A model generated the notes under the pieces. The model saw only the letters and a program-made list of their open reading frames with translations, was not told the DNA's origin and made no database searches. Shown piece by piece: positions 36,001 to 49,917 of a stretch of DNA of 64,000 bases. The DNA is from Hyperoplus lanceolatus. Lineage: Eukaryota > Chordata > Actinopteri > Uranoscopiformes > Ammodytidae. Position 1 is the stretch's first letter. Each line of letters begins with the position of its first letter. Location of the stretch: the NCBI GenBank assembly GCA_026929865.2, contig CM049408.1, positions 26,316,001 to 26,380,000 of the forward strand, written 5' to 3'. Both the position numbers and the translations under genes were made by a program.

Positions 36001-39000
36001 TGTCCATTCAAGAATTGATTACTTTTTTATAAATAAAGTTGATGGTTATAGAGTGACCGAGTGTAGGATTGGAGGGGCAGATGTATCAGATCATAATGCC
36101 CTCTTTCTAAATATACATCTTAATGCCAGGAAAAGACAAACAATCTGGAGACTTAATGTGGGAATGCTGAATAATAAGAGTTTAGTGGAGGAATTAAAAA
36201 AAGAAATTAGGCAATATATGGAAGACAATAGTAATGGAGAAGTTGACCCGCACATGGTTTGGGATGCCCTGAAGGCGGTTGTTCGAGGGAAAGTAATAGC
36301 TAAAACATCTAAAATAAAAAAACTTAAAGCAGAGGCGTACCAGAACCACTCTTTAAGATTAAGAGAACTAGAGCAACAATACCAAAAGACAAACAACCCA
36401 AATGTAAGTAAACAAATTAGGGATACCAAAACTAAGATAAACGATATATTAATGGACGAATATGGAAAAAAGTATATATTTATGAAACAAAATTATTATG
36501 AAATTGGCCCAAGAGCAACTAAGCTCCTAGCAAAACGTATACGAAAACAGCAAGCAATTAATACTATACATACAATTAAGGATCCATGCACCAATGAGAC
36601 GATACACGAGCCGGAAAATATAGAAAGAGTATTTAGGGGGTTCTATGAAAAATTATATACACAACCAACTGCTGCAAACGAGGAAGAAATGAGAACCTTC
36701 TTAAACGAATTGGATCTACCGTCGATCGGCACTTACCAAAATGAAAGATTAACAGCAGACATTACAAGGGAAGAGATTATTCATGCTATACAATCGTTGA
36801 AAAATAATAAATCTCCAGGGAGCGATGGTTATCCTGCAGAGTGGTACAAGATTTTCAAGGAAGAACTGCTACCAGCTCTCCAGACTTCCTTTAATTGGAC
36901 TCTAAAAGAAAACAAAACACCACCAACTTGGGCAGAAGCAATTATATCAGTCATTCCAAAACCAGGAAAGGATAAGGATAGATGTGAAAATTATAGACCG
37001 ATTTCAATACTAAATTTAGATTATAAATTATATACGTCAATTATCTCTAAAAGAATAAACACATTCATTACAGAATTAATTGACGAAGATCAAACGGGAT
37101 TCATATCGGGCCGACAAACCCAAGATAGTATTCGACGAACCCTACAAATAATTGGCAAAGCACGAAGAGAGAAACAAAGTACTGTACTGGTTAGCATTGA
37201 TGCCGAGAAGGCATTCGACTGTGTGAATTGGAAATTCCTTTATCAGGTGTTGGAACGATTCGGATTTAATACTAAATCAATACAATTGATTAAAACACTT
37301 TATCATAAACCCTCTGCTAGAATTAAAATTAATGGAAGTTTGACCAAGGAAATATATTTACAGAGATCAACCAGACAAGGATGCTGTTTGTCACCCACCC
37401 TGTTTGCGATTTTTATTGAGCCCTTAGCTCAGGCAATCCGACAAAATAAAGAAATTAAAGGGGTCACAATTAAAGGTATAGAACATAAATTGGGACTTTT
37501 TGCTGATGATTTGATTGCTTTCCTCGAACAACCTAACACATCTATCCCTAATTTGATGAAGCTACTACAATTATATGGCCATCTGTCAGGGTATAAAATT
37601 AACGTCTCCAAAACCCAGATTTTATCTTTTAATTATACTCCAACAAAAGCGATCCTGGAATTATATGACCTTAAATGGAATCTAAAGTCAATTCAATATT
37701 TAGGCGTTACGATCACTAAAAACTCCACAGACCTATATAAAGCAAATTATAACAATTTAGATCAAGAAATAAAAAAAGATATAACAAGATGGTCTACCCT
37801 CCCACTGGATTTAAACTCTAGAATTGAGATAGTTAAACTTAATATATTACCCAGATTTCTCTATCTATTCCAATCTTTACCAATAGAGGTACCCCAAGGT
37901 CAATTTACACATTGGGACAGAATGATTTCCAGATTTGTCTGGGGGGGCAAAAGACCTAGAGTTAGATACAAAACTCTTCAGCTAACAAAAGAGAGAGGTG
38001 GTATGGGTCTTCCAAAATTAAGGGAATACTATTATGCTGCTCAATTGAGACCTGTGTACTGCTGGTGTAAGTCAGAATTTAGAGCTAAATGGAAAGACAT
38101 AGAAAGAGAAGTGAACCAAATTCCAATTCAACATTTGATTGGAGATAATAAACTATACAAGGAACTCAAAAATAAAATGGATCCAATAACAGTGCACACA
38201 CTAGGTTTGTGGTTTAAAATATTGAAAATACACAAGATTCAGAATGACATAAATATATTAAAATGGGTAGCATATGATAGAAATTTCAAACCTGCAACGT
38301 ATGATCAAGGATTCAAACATTGGTTAACAAAGGGAATAACATCTTGGTGTGTTTTGGTAAAAGATAGGAGGCTGGAGAGTTTTGAAAATATGAGAAGAAA
38401 ATACGAATTGGGAGCTCATGAATTTTATAGATACCTTCAGCTACGGGACTATTTCAAAAAGGAAATCGAAGCAGATTCTTCCAAGGAGGTGAACAGTGTC
38501 ATCCAAATTATAATAAAAGCTTATCAAGAAAGTAACATAAGAATAATTTCGGCAATTTATAAAGGTTTGAATACTAACGACAAACATTCAACTAAATATG
38601 TTAGGATGAAATGGGAAAAAGAACTCAATGTACAAATTTCAGATGAAGACTGGCATGATATGTGGAGGACACATCACTCATCCACCAATTCACGAACTTG
38701 GAGGGAATTCTCATGGAAGAATGTGATTCGTTTCTTTATAACACCAAAAATGAAAGGTAAACAGCTACACAAACGTCAGAAATGTTGGCGGGAATGTGGG
38801 TCTTATGATGTTGATCATTCACATGTTTTTTGGAATTGTCAGAAAATAACTGTATTTTGGGAAATGGTTTATGAGGTATTAAAGCAAATACTAGGATATG
38901 AGGTCCCCAAAAGTAGTTTGGTGCTCTATCTATGTAAATTTCAAAAAGAGAATATTATTATGAGTGATGTATATTTAATCAAAATACTGCTAGTAGCGAG

Positions 39001-42000
39001 CAAGAAAGCTATCACCAGACATTGGCTGAAAGAAACACCACCAACAAAAAATCAGTGGCTTGCTATCGTTGAAGAGATAGCTTTAATGGAGAAACTGACT
39101 CACAAACTGAGACTTCAAGAAGCACAATTCGACTGTAAATGGGAGAAATGGTCACTTTACAGGACTCAAAATGAAGACATTGGACTGGAGCAGTAACTTA
39201 TAACTAACTACAACCTCAGGATATAAGAAGGCACTTCCCAGGCAGTTTGTTCTTTTTCCTTGTTTTTTTTTTGTTTTTGTTTTTGTTTTTTTATTTAATT
39301 TTTCTTGCCATCACCCAATTGCAGATGTCGATACAATGCTATTATATCTGGCATGTTACTGTGAAAAAAGTCAATAAAGATCCAAGTGTAAAAAAAAATA
39401 AAAAAATCTAATGTGAATCAGTGAAACCTGATCTCTGTAAACGGTAGTCTGTCTAACAATCAATCAACGCACTCTATCTAGATATAATAAATCCACATAC
39501 AAGAGGTTAAAATGGGTCTTATTTCAAATACTTTCTACTGAAAATGTTCGTGTTTTGTAATACCATGACCTCTATGGCTGTAGGCCAAGTTACATGGAGC
39601 CATTTTGGGGCAAAGTTCCCACATTCAGACACTCTGCCCTCATGTGCGGCGCTTCACAGGTTCCAGATTAGCTTGGCGGGCTTCAGAAAAAAACAGGATT
39701 CCTTCCGTTCTTTTAGAATCAGCCGATCTGATCCACGCTGCATCAGTACGGGAACGAGATCTCTATCGCTCTTATCTCGTGGCGGAGAGGATACGGCGCT
39801 GTCGTTTGTCTTTGGTGCGTTCGTATGTGAAGACAGGCCAAGATCAAAGTTTAAAGAGATGATGATAAAGCGCTATGCTAAAGTGTTCTGGTTATATATC
39901 AGAACTAGAACCAATACAATTCATTCAGGGATAAAGGGCAACAAATACATCTAAAACAATTATAATGTCATGGAAAGCAAACTGGGCTAACCTCCACGCC
40001 ATTCCACATTGATGCAGTTATTTGTGCAAAAGCAGCCCCAACACAAGTATTGCATATAGTGAATGAACATCCTTTTTTATGTAAGTTATGTATATTTTAG
40101 AGACACTGGGTTTTTGATATCCATAAGCTAGAAGCCTAAATCATCAACATGATTCTTTTTCAGTTGCATATTCACACAAATTGTTAATTTTTAACCTAAA
40201 TAAACTATTCATTATTGTTGTCATGATCAGGTTAAAGGACATTTAATTAGTTCAAACTAATTAGTATAAGCTGTAATAGCACAAGTTTGTTATATATGTT
40301 TCTTTATAAACTTTTTTTTAAGAACACAAAAACACAACTGAAAAAGTGAATTTCTTTCACTTTTTAACCCTACAACACGACTTTCTCTGAACCCATTAAC
40401 CTGAATCATTCACTACTCATTATCATCTGATTCTGACCATTAATCTCTGACTACAGGCCATGATCCACCCTGACACGGGGGAGAAGATCCTCATGCCCTT
40501 TAGGATGTCAGGTAGGTGGCGCTGGGTGTGGAAGTCTTGGGGGAAGAGGGGGTCTCGAGGCTTGTTATGCGGCCCAACACGGAGGCCTTCACCCTGGGTA
40601 TCTGTCAGGGCTCCACGGGGCTCTGCAGGTTGTCTGGAGAAAGGTCACACTCAGCTGGGCGCTGATTAAAACCAAATCTCCCACGGTGATGATGGGGAAG
40701 TTCTAGAAGGCCTTTCGAACTGAAGAAGCAAAACAGTAAAAAAGCACTTTGGTCCAGTTTCAGTCAGAGCACCTTTTCCGCTTTGAAATGTTGGAGATAA
40801 AAGTTTTATTTGTCAAATATGTGTCCACTCAACATTAAATAATAATAAGAATTAAAATAGTCTCTGTCTTTGAACAGGTTTTATCCCTTTTGGGACACCA
40901 GTGGTGAGACTTTTTAAATTTTTTAATCTACATCCATTTTTAGTAAAGCAAATCTTCACATTTATTGTTATTAATCCATTGTTTATCTTAATAATCCATG
41001 TCTTGTTTATGTAGTGAACCCTTGTCATCTTTGTGTAGGTTGTTGGACTACTTCTCCCAAATCAAACATTGGTGTCGACTATCTTCTGGCAGGTAAGTGT
41101 ACTTCTTGACCTGTTAAACCCAGACTGAAGAAAGTGAGACACATTTTGAAAGCTCAATTTAAGCTTAACATATTTGATCCACATACTGAATCTTAAGGGG
41201 GATAACAACTGGTGAGCCGCTGTAACCACATAGTACACACATCAGGTGTATCAGCACATCTACTAACCAGCTCCTCTCCTTCCTCAGTGGCTAAACCAGA
41301 GTCACAATGCCTGTGTCAACTACAGCAACCGAAACGCCTCCAAGGTACTGTATGGGTATTTAAAGGTGCTACAAGGAACTTTTAGATAGTTCTGAAACAG
41401 TCTAACTAATTTTCCCTCTGATGATCATAAATAACATGTAACGGCAAATGAGGCCATCAGTGCAAAGAATACTATTTTCATAGTTTTTCCGTTATGTCTT
41501 TGTCATGGGTACGCTCACCCAGGAACAGCAGCTGGCGTGGTAAAAACACACCGCTTTTGTCCGCAGGGGGCGCTAGAATTTACACAACCTGAATGTTCCT
41601 CGTAGCCACCTTAAGTGCTTTATCTATGATTCATTTTTGGCAGATACACCATATAAACAGTGCTGTGTGAGTTGCAATAATTGCTTTCCTATCATAACTT
41701 CACTTCACTCTTGACTGTAGCCGGCTCCAGCTTCCAGATTCGTCCAGGGATACGTGGGAGCGGTGACCAGCGCAGTCTCCATCGCTGTGAGTTCCCATCA
41801 TGCATCTGCCTCTGACTGAACAGGCCAAATGAGTTGATATCATTACACACCAGTTGCCAAGTCACTCATTGAAAGCAGGGGGTGGCCTACAGTATATCAG
41901 CATTACATTAGACTTTTATCTTTTATATTCTTAAAGCTATAGTGCGTAACTTCTTTTTCATAGCGTATTAACATGAGGTAAGCCTTTCTGAGATAGCGCA

Positions 42001-43938
42001 TGCAAGGATTTTATACCTTCTGCTCTACGAGAAATATTTTTTTTTCTATGTTAAAAGCCTTTAAAACCTGCAATTTAATTATTTTGTATTGACTTGACTG
42101 CAGACTTGTTTGTATATAACATGACATGTCAAAGGCTCCATGTCACCTTGCTAACCTCATACATTAATTAATCTGGGCATCTTCAAAGCAAGGTTTAAAA
42201 GTTGTAATGTAGTTTCAGATGCTTTCCCACACGACTCAATTATATTTTCTTAACTATTTTGACTGGAAAAAATTCACACAAGTTAAATATCAGCATGGAC
42301 CTTTAAGCACCAGGCCTCACAATAACCTTATCAGTTGAACTTCTTCTCCCCCTTACCTTTTATATCATCAAAGACTCAAATGTCAAAAGAGTATAATACA
42401 TGTTCACACACCTGCCTTGTGCCTCAGACACAGGGCTCAAACCGAGACCAATTACAGGTCCCGCTGGGCGCTCGGCAACAAGCACAGAAAAAAGAAAAAA
42501 AAAGAAAACTCACGGGGAGTCAAGAGGGACGGACCGACGAATGGGAAGGGGTGTAGGAGCGCTCCAATTAAAGGTCTGCTCTGGTGACGACCCCCTGCTG
42601 GACTCTGTATCGCTGGAGGCTTCAGAAGTGACATGGTGCTGTGGGGTATGGGTTATATAGCAGAATATATAGCCTACAGCAGCCTTCTAGTGTGTTCAAA
42701 TATATTTAAAGCTTTAGTGCGTAACTTTTTCCTTACGAATGAATGTCGGTTACATTCAAGCCATTTCAAAATGAGTTGGCACAAAGTTGATTAAGCCTAT
42801 AAGTGACTTAAAACTTGCTCTGTATTTCTCAGTATCGCAGTGTTTACAAACTGGTGTTGTCCCCCCACCCTCCCGACACTGGCGCAGGAGCTCAGAAAAA
42901 TCCCAAGAAATGTTTCAGTTGTTGATTCAAACCCATGCGCAATAATCGAAGGCTTACCTCATGTAGATGCACTGACAGTGATGTTGTAATTAATCTGAAT
43001 TCCTCATGGGGGGCGACAGAGGTTACGCATTATAGCTTTAGTTGTTTTTGCAGAAATCCGGGAATTTTATGCATTTCAACCATACCATTTATGACACTTG
43101 TTTTATTGCTTTGTGCTTTTTTTACTGTGTGTATCGTTTGCTTCTTAAAGTGACATATATGCGTTTGTGTTTTCTTCAGGTTGGATTAAATGTGTTAATC
43201 AAGAAATCCAGCCGTTTAGGCCCGACTACCAGGCTGTTGGTGCAGAGGTTCATCCCCTTCCCAGCAGTGGGTGAGTTCACAAAGCCTTGCAGAGCAGGGA
43301 TTAGACCCAGTTCTCTTCTAAAATGGCCTTTTAAAGTGAATTAGTAGAAATTTGAGTTCACAATGGAATTTTGGTTACCTTAAAATAAACTTCCAATATG
43401 AAAGGTTTCCGTGGAAATTGAAGATATCTGTCAATACATTATTTAGCTTTTTCAGTCAAAAATAAAACATATATATTACATTTTTTAGTCAATACTTATA
43501 TACACTTATATATAGCATAACTAAGACAGACGGAAGGATGGACGAGTAAAAAAATTAGGAGGTACCCATAAACAAATATTGCTGAATGTAATGCTTTGTT
43601 TCATTACTGCTTGTTCTATTTCCATGATGCACAAAATTAAAGAAATTCATTCTAAAATAACAAACCGACCTTATATAAACTCTTTCGGTCAACCGTTTAA
43701 ACTCATTTGTATCCTTAGTGTTGTTAAATTGTCTTTGTCTGTGATCATTAGAAAATCACTGTTTTTGAAATCCAAACACAGCGGAGTGATTTGTTTCACT
43801 CTGCCCGTCAGCGTTACAAACGTGTGTGGAGCCACAGAGCAGATTGTCCTGCCACTCTCCTACAAACACAGTCACACCCTGGGGCACAGACCATGTCCCA
43901 GGGTGCCCGAGGCTGCTGGCTCATAATTAAATTGTCTT

Positions 43939-43992
<54 letters not shown>

Positions 43993-45134
43993 ACCCTTTC
44001 GTAGCACGGCGGTTCTTTCAATTAAATCAACAGGTTTCTGCAGCGCTGCCTTTGCCTGGTAATTGGCTCCTTGTTAGAACTCTGCTGCCGCAAAGAAATT
44101 GGATAATTACCCCCAAAGTGGCGTCTATATGTCAAGGCCTCGTTTACCTGATTTCTGTTTGTTCTTTGTTGTTGTTGCTGTTGTCGTTGTCTTGTTGTTG
44201 CTAGGCCCCGTATAAAACGGTAATTAAAACGGCCATTTGAGGTTGTAACCTGCTTGATTTTGTTTGCTTACTTAAGGGTAGATTTATTTGTAATAACCCA
44301 ATCAAGCCTTTTGAATTAGATCATAAAGACCTTAACTGGATGGAAAGCTATTGCCGGCAGAAGTGTATGGGGATGATTCATTTGTTGTGTTTAGAAAATG
44401 CATTTCTCATTATCTGTGATTATTTAGGAAGCAATTACCTTAAAGGTTCACGAATGCATTTAGTGTACCGCTAGTTTATTAGATGACAATTAGAATTTAC
44501 AAAATTGAATTATTTCAAATAATTATAAATTGCTGCCACATAGTTTTAACCTGCAGCTTTACAGACTTTGAAGTTAGTTTAATAGATGTATTAGTATGTA
44601 TTACTATTTGTATTAATTACTTTAAAACATTTATAGATTATCAAAGATAGATTGAGAAATAATCATTTGAATCAATTATTGGAACACTTTTTTGAAAAAC
44701 GAGTTTATGTTTTGATGTAGTTTTTTTAATGCCTTGCCAAATTCCCACTATCTTTCCCTTTTATTAATTGGTCTGGATAAAAAAAAAAAAAAAAATCCCT
44801 TGTAGGTAAAAAGTGCTATTTGCTCAGTCAATTGAATTCCCCTCACAAAGCGAGCGACCTGCCAGCCCCGCAGCCCTTAGCAAAGATAACTCTGAAAACG
44901 CTGTTGTCTTAAATTAAAAACGCTCGCGGCGCCCGTCACTAAACTCTCTAAAATGAGTTTTCCTTATTCCTATTAGAGTCAAGGAGAAAGGTCCGTCTGT
45001 ATTAACATACATTTGTGTTCATTTTGCCTCTCGTGAATGAATCACAGGGTAACAACACAGCGCTTTGTCGACCTATCAGTCACCTTGAATACGCTGTTGG
45101 TGGCTTATTTGACTGTTGCTTTAGTCGAAGTTCG

Positions 45135-45169
<35 letters not shown>

Positions 45170-48100
45170 GTTGTTCAGTTTTGTGGATTATGACGTTCAT
45201 GTATGTTAACTTAATATTCCTAAGTATGTTTTAAACAGTGTATAATTGCTTGAGTATTAAAAAAAATGTATTACCTTGAATGAGCCTTTTATAACATGCT
45301 GCATCGCCATGTTTCTACAGTAGCAAAGATCGGACATCCGGACAAACTCAACGGCCTTACACGTTTTCATATATAGTGGGCGTCCTGGGAAAATGCACCT
45401 GTTGGATGACGAAGAAGTACTATAGAATAAAAAAACTAAATAAAGGCAGCTTGATCTGAATCTCAAAACAGAAACACTATTTGTATGTACATTAGTAAAA
45501 TGATAAAATATGTTAAATTCCTTGGGGTAGACACTTTACTTTACTGTTTTAAACATTCTCCCCTCTCTACAGCAAGTGCAAACGTGTGTAACGTAGTTCT
45601 GATGAGACACTCTGAGCTGTCGGAGGGCATCAGTGTCGTCGACGACTACGGGAGCGTGGTGGGGACGTCCAAAGTAGCTGCCAAGCATGTAGGTGACTCA
45701 ACATCTGTGTGTGAGATGGGAATTCTTAATTTACTGTTTTGATTTAATGAACTTTATTATTTGAGTTAGTTATATGTTGCTCAGGTCCGATTATTTTTCT
45801 TTTTTATTGTTATAAGTTGCAAGTTTTTTTTTAACACGTTCAAATAATTGACTAATAAAAAACAATCTTTGTGAATGTTATATAGTGTAAATGATGAGGT
45901 ATTCAGTTTACCTCTCAACATTAACATAATTCAAAATAATAATAATCATTGATATAAAAAGCAATTAAAAATGTATTTTCTTTATTTACTGTGACAGGCA
46001 CTTTTAGAAACGGCTCTGACCCGAGTTGTCATGCCGATGCCTATTCTGGTTCTCCCTCCCATCATCATGGCTGCTCTGGAAAAGTAAGTCTTTTTTTTTA
46101 TCTTTCATGAATTGGTCTGTTTTTCTCAACATTAAAATGGCCATTAGGAACTTTCACTTTTTGTTGATCTGGACAAATGCTGTAGTGTTTAGTGTTCCAA
46201 GACCAAGTGTTTTGGTCTTGGAAAAGGCATCAAGGAAGTCTAGCTTTGCCTCATTAACCTGTGTGTTTTCCCTTGGATTTTTCTGGCGGTGTAGTTTCTG
46301 TAGGTGGCGCCCTTTTCTTTGTCTATTCAGCCATTGGGAATTTCTGTTCTGGATTTTTTTTACAGTCTTCACATGAAAAACAAAGCTATGACTATGCACT
46401 GTACATGTTGAATCATTGTTTGTGTTCATCTATAGGAGAGAAGAGAGGCAGTTTCTTAACTAAAATAGGATGCAATGACAGTGGTAAAGGAACTACTTTT
46501 CTCATATTATGCTAACTAGTGCAGTGCCCGTAGGAAGCAGGTAAACAAAGAAACATATTAGACAGTACATTTGGCTGCTATCAGTGATGGCTAATTTTAC
46601 ACTGTTAAAGGTTATTATCAGTAAGTTACTTTGTAGAAGTTGGCTATAAAGTAGGGCAACATTCCTTAGTGTATTGTGTAAAGATAACCACAAACTAATT
46701 CCATGTGTTTTGTTAAGTGAAATGAAACAGAAAATGTGTTAATTAATTATGTGTTGAATCCTAAAGAAGAATGGAGCTGTACAGGTGTTACCTATACAAT
46801 CTGATATTATGGTACCTTGCAAACTGCCATCCATACTGCACAATGCACTCAAACTTACAATCAGTTGCCTATGTAGTAAATGGCTGCACTGTGTATAAAA
46901 GGAGGCTATGCTGCACGCCATGACAACATTGTCAACCCCATTACCATTAGGCTACTGTTAGGTATTTGAAAGATAAGACAGAGTTTGGATAACTGTCAAT
47001 TAACGTTACTGTGTCAGTAGCAGTCAGCTGTGTGTGTGTGTGTGGGGGGGGAGGGGGGGGGGCGACGGGGTCCGTCCGGGACCGTGCTGTAATTAGTTAA
47101 CTTGTCAAGCTCAGTGTGTGTGTGTGGGGGGGGGGGGGGGGGGTTGGGGGGGCACGGGCGTCCGCATCCGAGACCGTGCTGTCAATTAACCTTAACTTGT
47201 CAGTAGCAGGCAGCAGTGTGTGTGTGTTTGTGGGGGGGGACTCATGTGCGCGCACACGCGCTCGGTGTGTGGGAGCAGACTTGTGTGTGTGCGGTCGCCC
47301 TCGGGCTTTCAGTTTAGATTTTAAACGGATATAAAACATTGTGTGGAAGCATCCGAGACCGTGCTGTATTATTATTATTACAGTGAAGTGCAGTCTTTAC
47401 CACTAAAGCGGACAGGTGGAGCAGATGAGGAGTTGATGAGGAAGTAAGGCTGTGTCGGTCTGCTGTGTGTGTGTGTGTGTGTGTGTGTGTCCCGCTCGTC
47501 AGAGGGAGGCGGGATTTAGTCGGCTTTGTGCGCACGTAGCCTAAGATACTATTCGCCAGCATGATATAAATATGATAACTTCTACAACTTCAAAATGAAG
47601 GATGAAGGATGAAGGATGCACACCTTCGTGCTGTGTTTAAGCAATATCCGGAAGCTCATGCCGATCTAACCAAAACTCAGAGAGACATGCGAGCCACAGA
47701 CACACAGACAGACGTTTCTTGCTTTATAGATAGATGTAATAGCAGCTTAATTAAAAATGCAAATCACACCTTATTAGATGACAAATCACTAGGCATTATA
47801 GAATTGTCAAAAACGTAAATATTGCACAGTCTCGGGCCACTTCATTCTTAATGGTGAACTATAATAAGCATAAGGATGTTTATCTGTCATTCTATCGCTA
47901 ACACAAAATGTGTGTTGGCACTGTAGTATTGTAGTGGATGAACCTTTTCCCACCACAGTGTTGTGAGATGTGCCTGTAATGAAGTCTTAATGATGAGATG
48001 TGTTCGGACGGCCGGCCTGTGACGGATGGCCTGTCTGTCTCTGTGGTGTGCAGAGGAATGTGAAGCCCTGACAGCACTTGTCCCGACCGCGGTGAACAAG

Positions 48101-48220
48101 GCGGGCTGCCCAGGTGTGTTTGGGATTCAAGCCAGCTATATGAATGAATGAATGGAGATACACACGCACGCACACACACATGCACACACACACATGCACC
48201 TATATGAACACACGCACACC

Positions 48221-48266
<46 letters not shown>

Positions 48267-49874
48267 TAGACATAGAAACGCACACCTACGAACACACACA
48301 CACACACCTGCTACAGTATATATAGACACAGCACACACCTATATGAACAGACACACACACACCTAATATATGCGCATGCACGCAAACACACACACACACA
48401 CACACATCTATATGAACACACACTTTTATGAACACACACACAGTGAGTTTGGGGTCTGTGAGGTTGACTGTGGTTTCAGGTGAGAATGGCCCAGCTCTCC
48501 TCTCTGTCAGCTCACCTTCACTGGCTCTCAATGGAGCGAGAACAAGGGGACAGAGAGTTTCCCCCGGGCGGCCCCCCCTGATGGATTACTCTGCTGAGAG
48601 GAGAGGGTTAGGGCACTGACAGCCGCTTCTGGAGAACGCTGGTTGTCAAAATCACTTTTTGACAAAATCATTGAATATCTGCTAGGCTACCTGGCTGTAC
48701 TGTGTGTGCGGTGCGCTGAACAGAAAATCTGGCGTGATTACACAGCCTCCTAACTCTCAACTAATATGAAAACAAAGAGTATGTAAACAAAGGGGGCCCG
48801 GGGGCGTCCCCCCCATGGGCCTCGGCCAGCAGCGGACCCGGGTTCGATTCCAGCCCACGGTCGTTCTCTGCATGTCACTCCACTCTCTGCTCCATTTCAC
48901 CTCTGTCTCTACACTATCAATAAAGCATAAAAATGCCAAAAAAATATCTTAAAGAAAACAAAAAAAAAACAAAGGGGGCCCATCGTAGATAGCAACCTAC
49001 CCATTTACAGAGCCTAGGCTGTGTATTAACACCAGATCACACACAGTACGGACAGGCGGCCGATCGAAGGAGATATTCAACAGTTTTCCAGAATCACCGA
49101 CTACACTATGAATGATAAGTTACAGTTAGTTATAAGATGAAAATAACTAGAAAAGATCTGAAAATGTAACCAATTCTGAAATTGAGCGGGAGGATGTTGG
49201 TTCATGTAAGGACACACAATTGGTTTAAAGTCAGACCCCCAAAAATGACATATGTTTATATTGTATAAACAGAAGAAATGGTGGAAGTCCTGGCCGCATG
49301 CTGTTCTACCAATCAGAAAATAACTCATGAACTTATTAACATTTTCACAGCAGCTTTTTCTTCTTCCGCTGTTGACAAAGAAACGCCTTCTGGCTTTTAT
49401 TTAATCATGTTGCATTTTCATGTTCATAATCACCCCCACCTCCTCTGTGAGGTGTTTCTTTATTGTGTAAATTAGAAACCGGCTTCACAGTTTAATTGTT
49501 CCCCCTCACATGCCTCTGTTTGCACAGTGCAGCAGGCTCTGGAACGCTAGACGGAAACATACTGTTTGATATGTATTTTATTTGATGAATACAAACACAC
49601 ACACACACAAACTTAAATTATCAATTTATTTGGCAGTTGGCATTTGGCATTTCCTTCACAATGTGAAAGGTTCATGCAAACACAGATCGTACCGCACGAC
49701 ATTGGGTCATTTAATTAATTTAAGATAATATCAAGTTTTTCCACATGATTTAAAGGTTTTTTTTAAACTTTTGGCCAAATCCTCCATCACATCGAACCTT
49801 ACAACTTTTTCTCATTGAGTTTCGTCTTTGTAATCCAGTTCTGAAGTGTGTGTGTGTGTGTGTACACGTGTACG

Positions 49875-49917
<43 letters not shown>

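Larger units (their letters stand above)
33852..39398 (+). mobile_element. Complete L1-clade LINE in sfxn5 intron 4
   Basis: A 5.5-kb non-LTR retrotransposon in the same direction as sfxn5. It is flanked by a perfect 17-bp duplication starting TAAAAAAATC, at 33835-33851 and 39399-39415, consistent with cutting at a TTTT/A-type L1 endonuclease site. Parts in order: a roughly 110-nt 5' leader starting GACTTCCGGTAAGATGGCGG, ORF1, a 350-nt gap, ORF2, then a T-rich 3'UTR with AATAAA and a short A tail. Both ORFs are open and the ends are undamaged, so the insertion looks recent and possibly still mobile. Its AT-rich codons differ from the host exons. The clade is judged from ORF1 type, ORF2 order and the C-terminal Cys motif; the exact family (L1 proper or Tx1-like) is not settled. 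Confidence 0.93.

Noticed and set aside
39544-39954. 136-codon frame right of the LINE
   Set aside because: No recognisable motif, and a second frame overlaps it; kept only as a low-interest observation.
47609-47818. 69-codon frame in sfxn5 intron 12 beginning [10 protein letters not shown]
   Set aside because: Starts in a GATGAAG repeat, has no recognised homologue and no splice support.
48160-48300. Repeat-spacer pattern that could suggest a CRISPR-like array
   Set aside because: Irregular CA-rich microsatellite in a vertebrate intron; spacers are not unique or equal in length.
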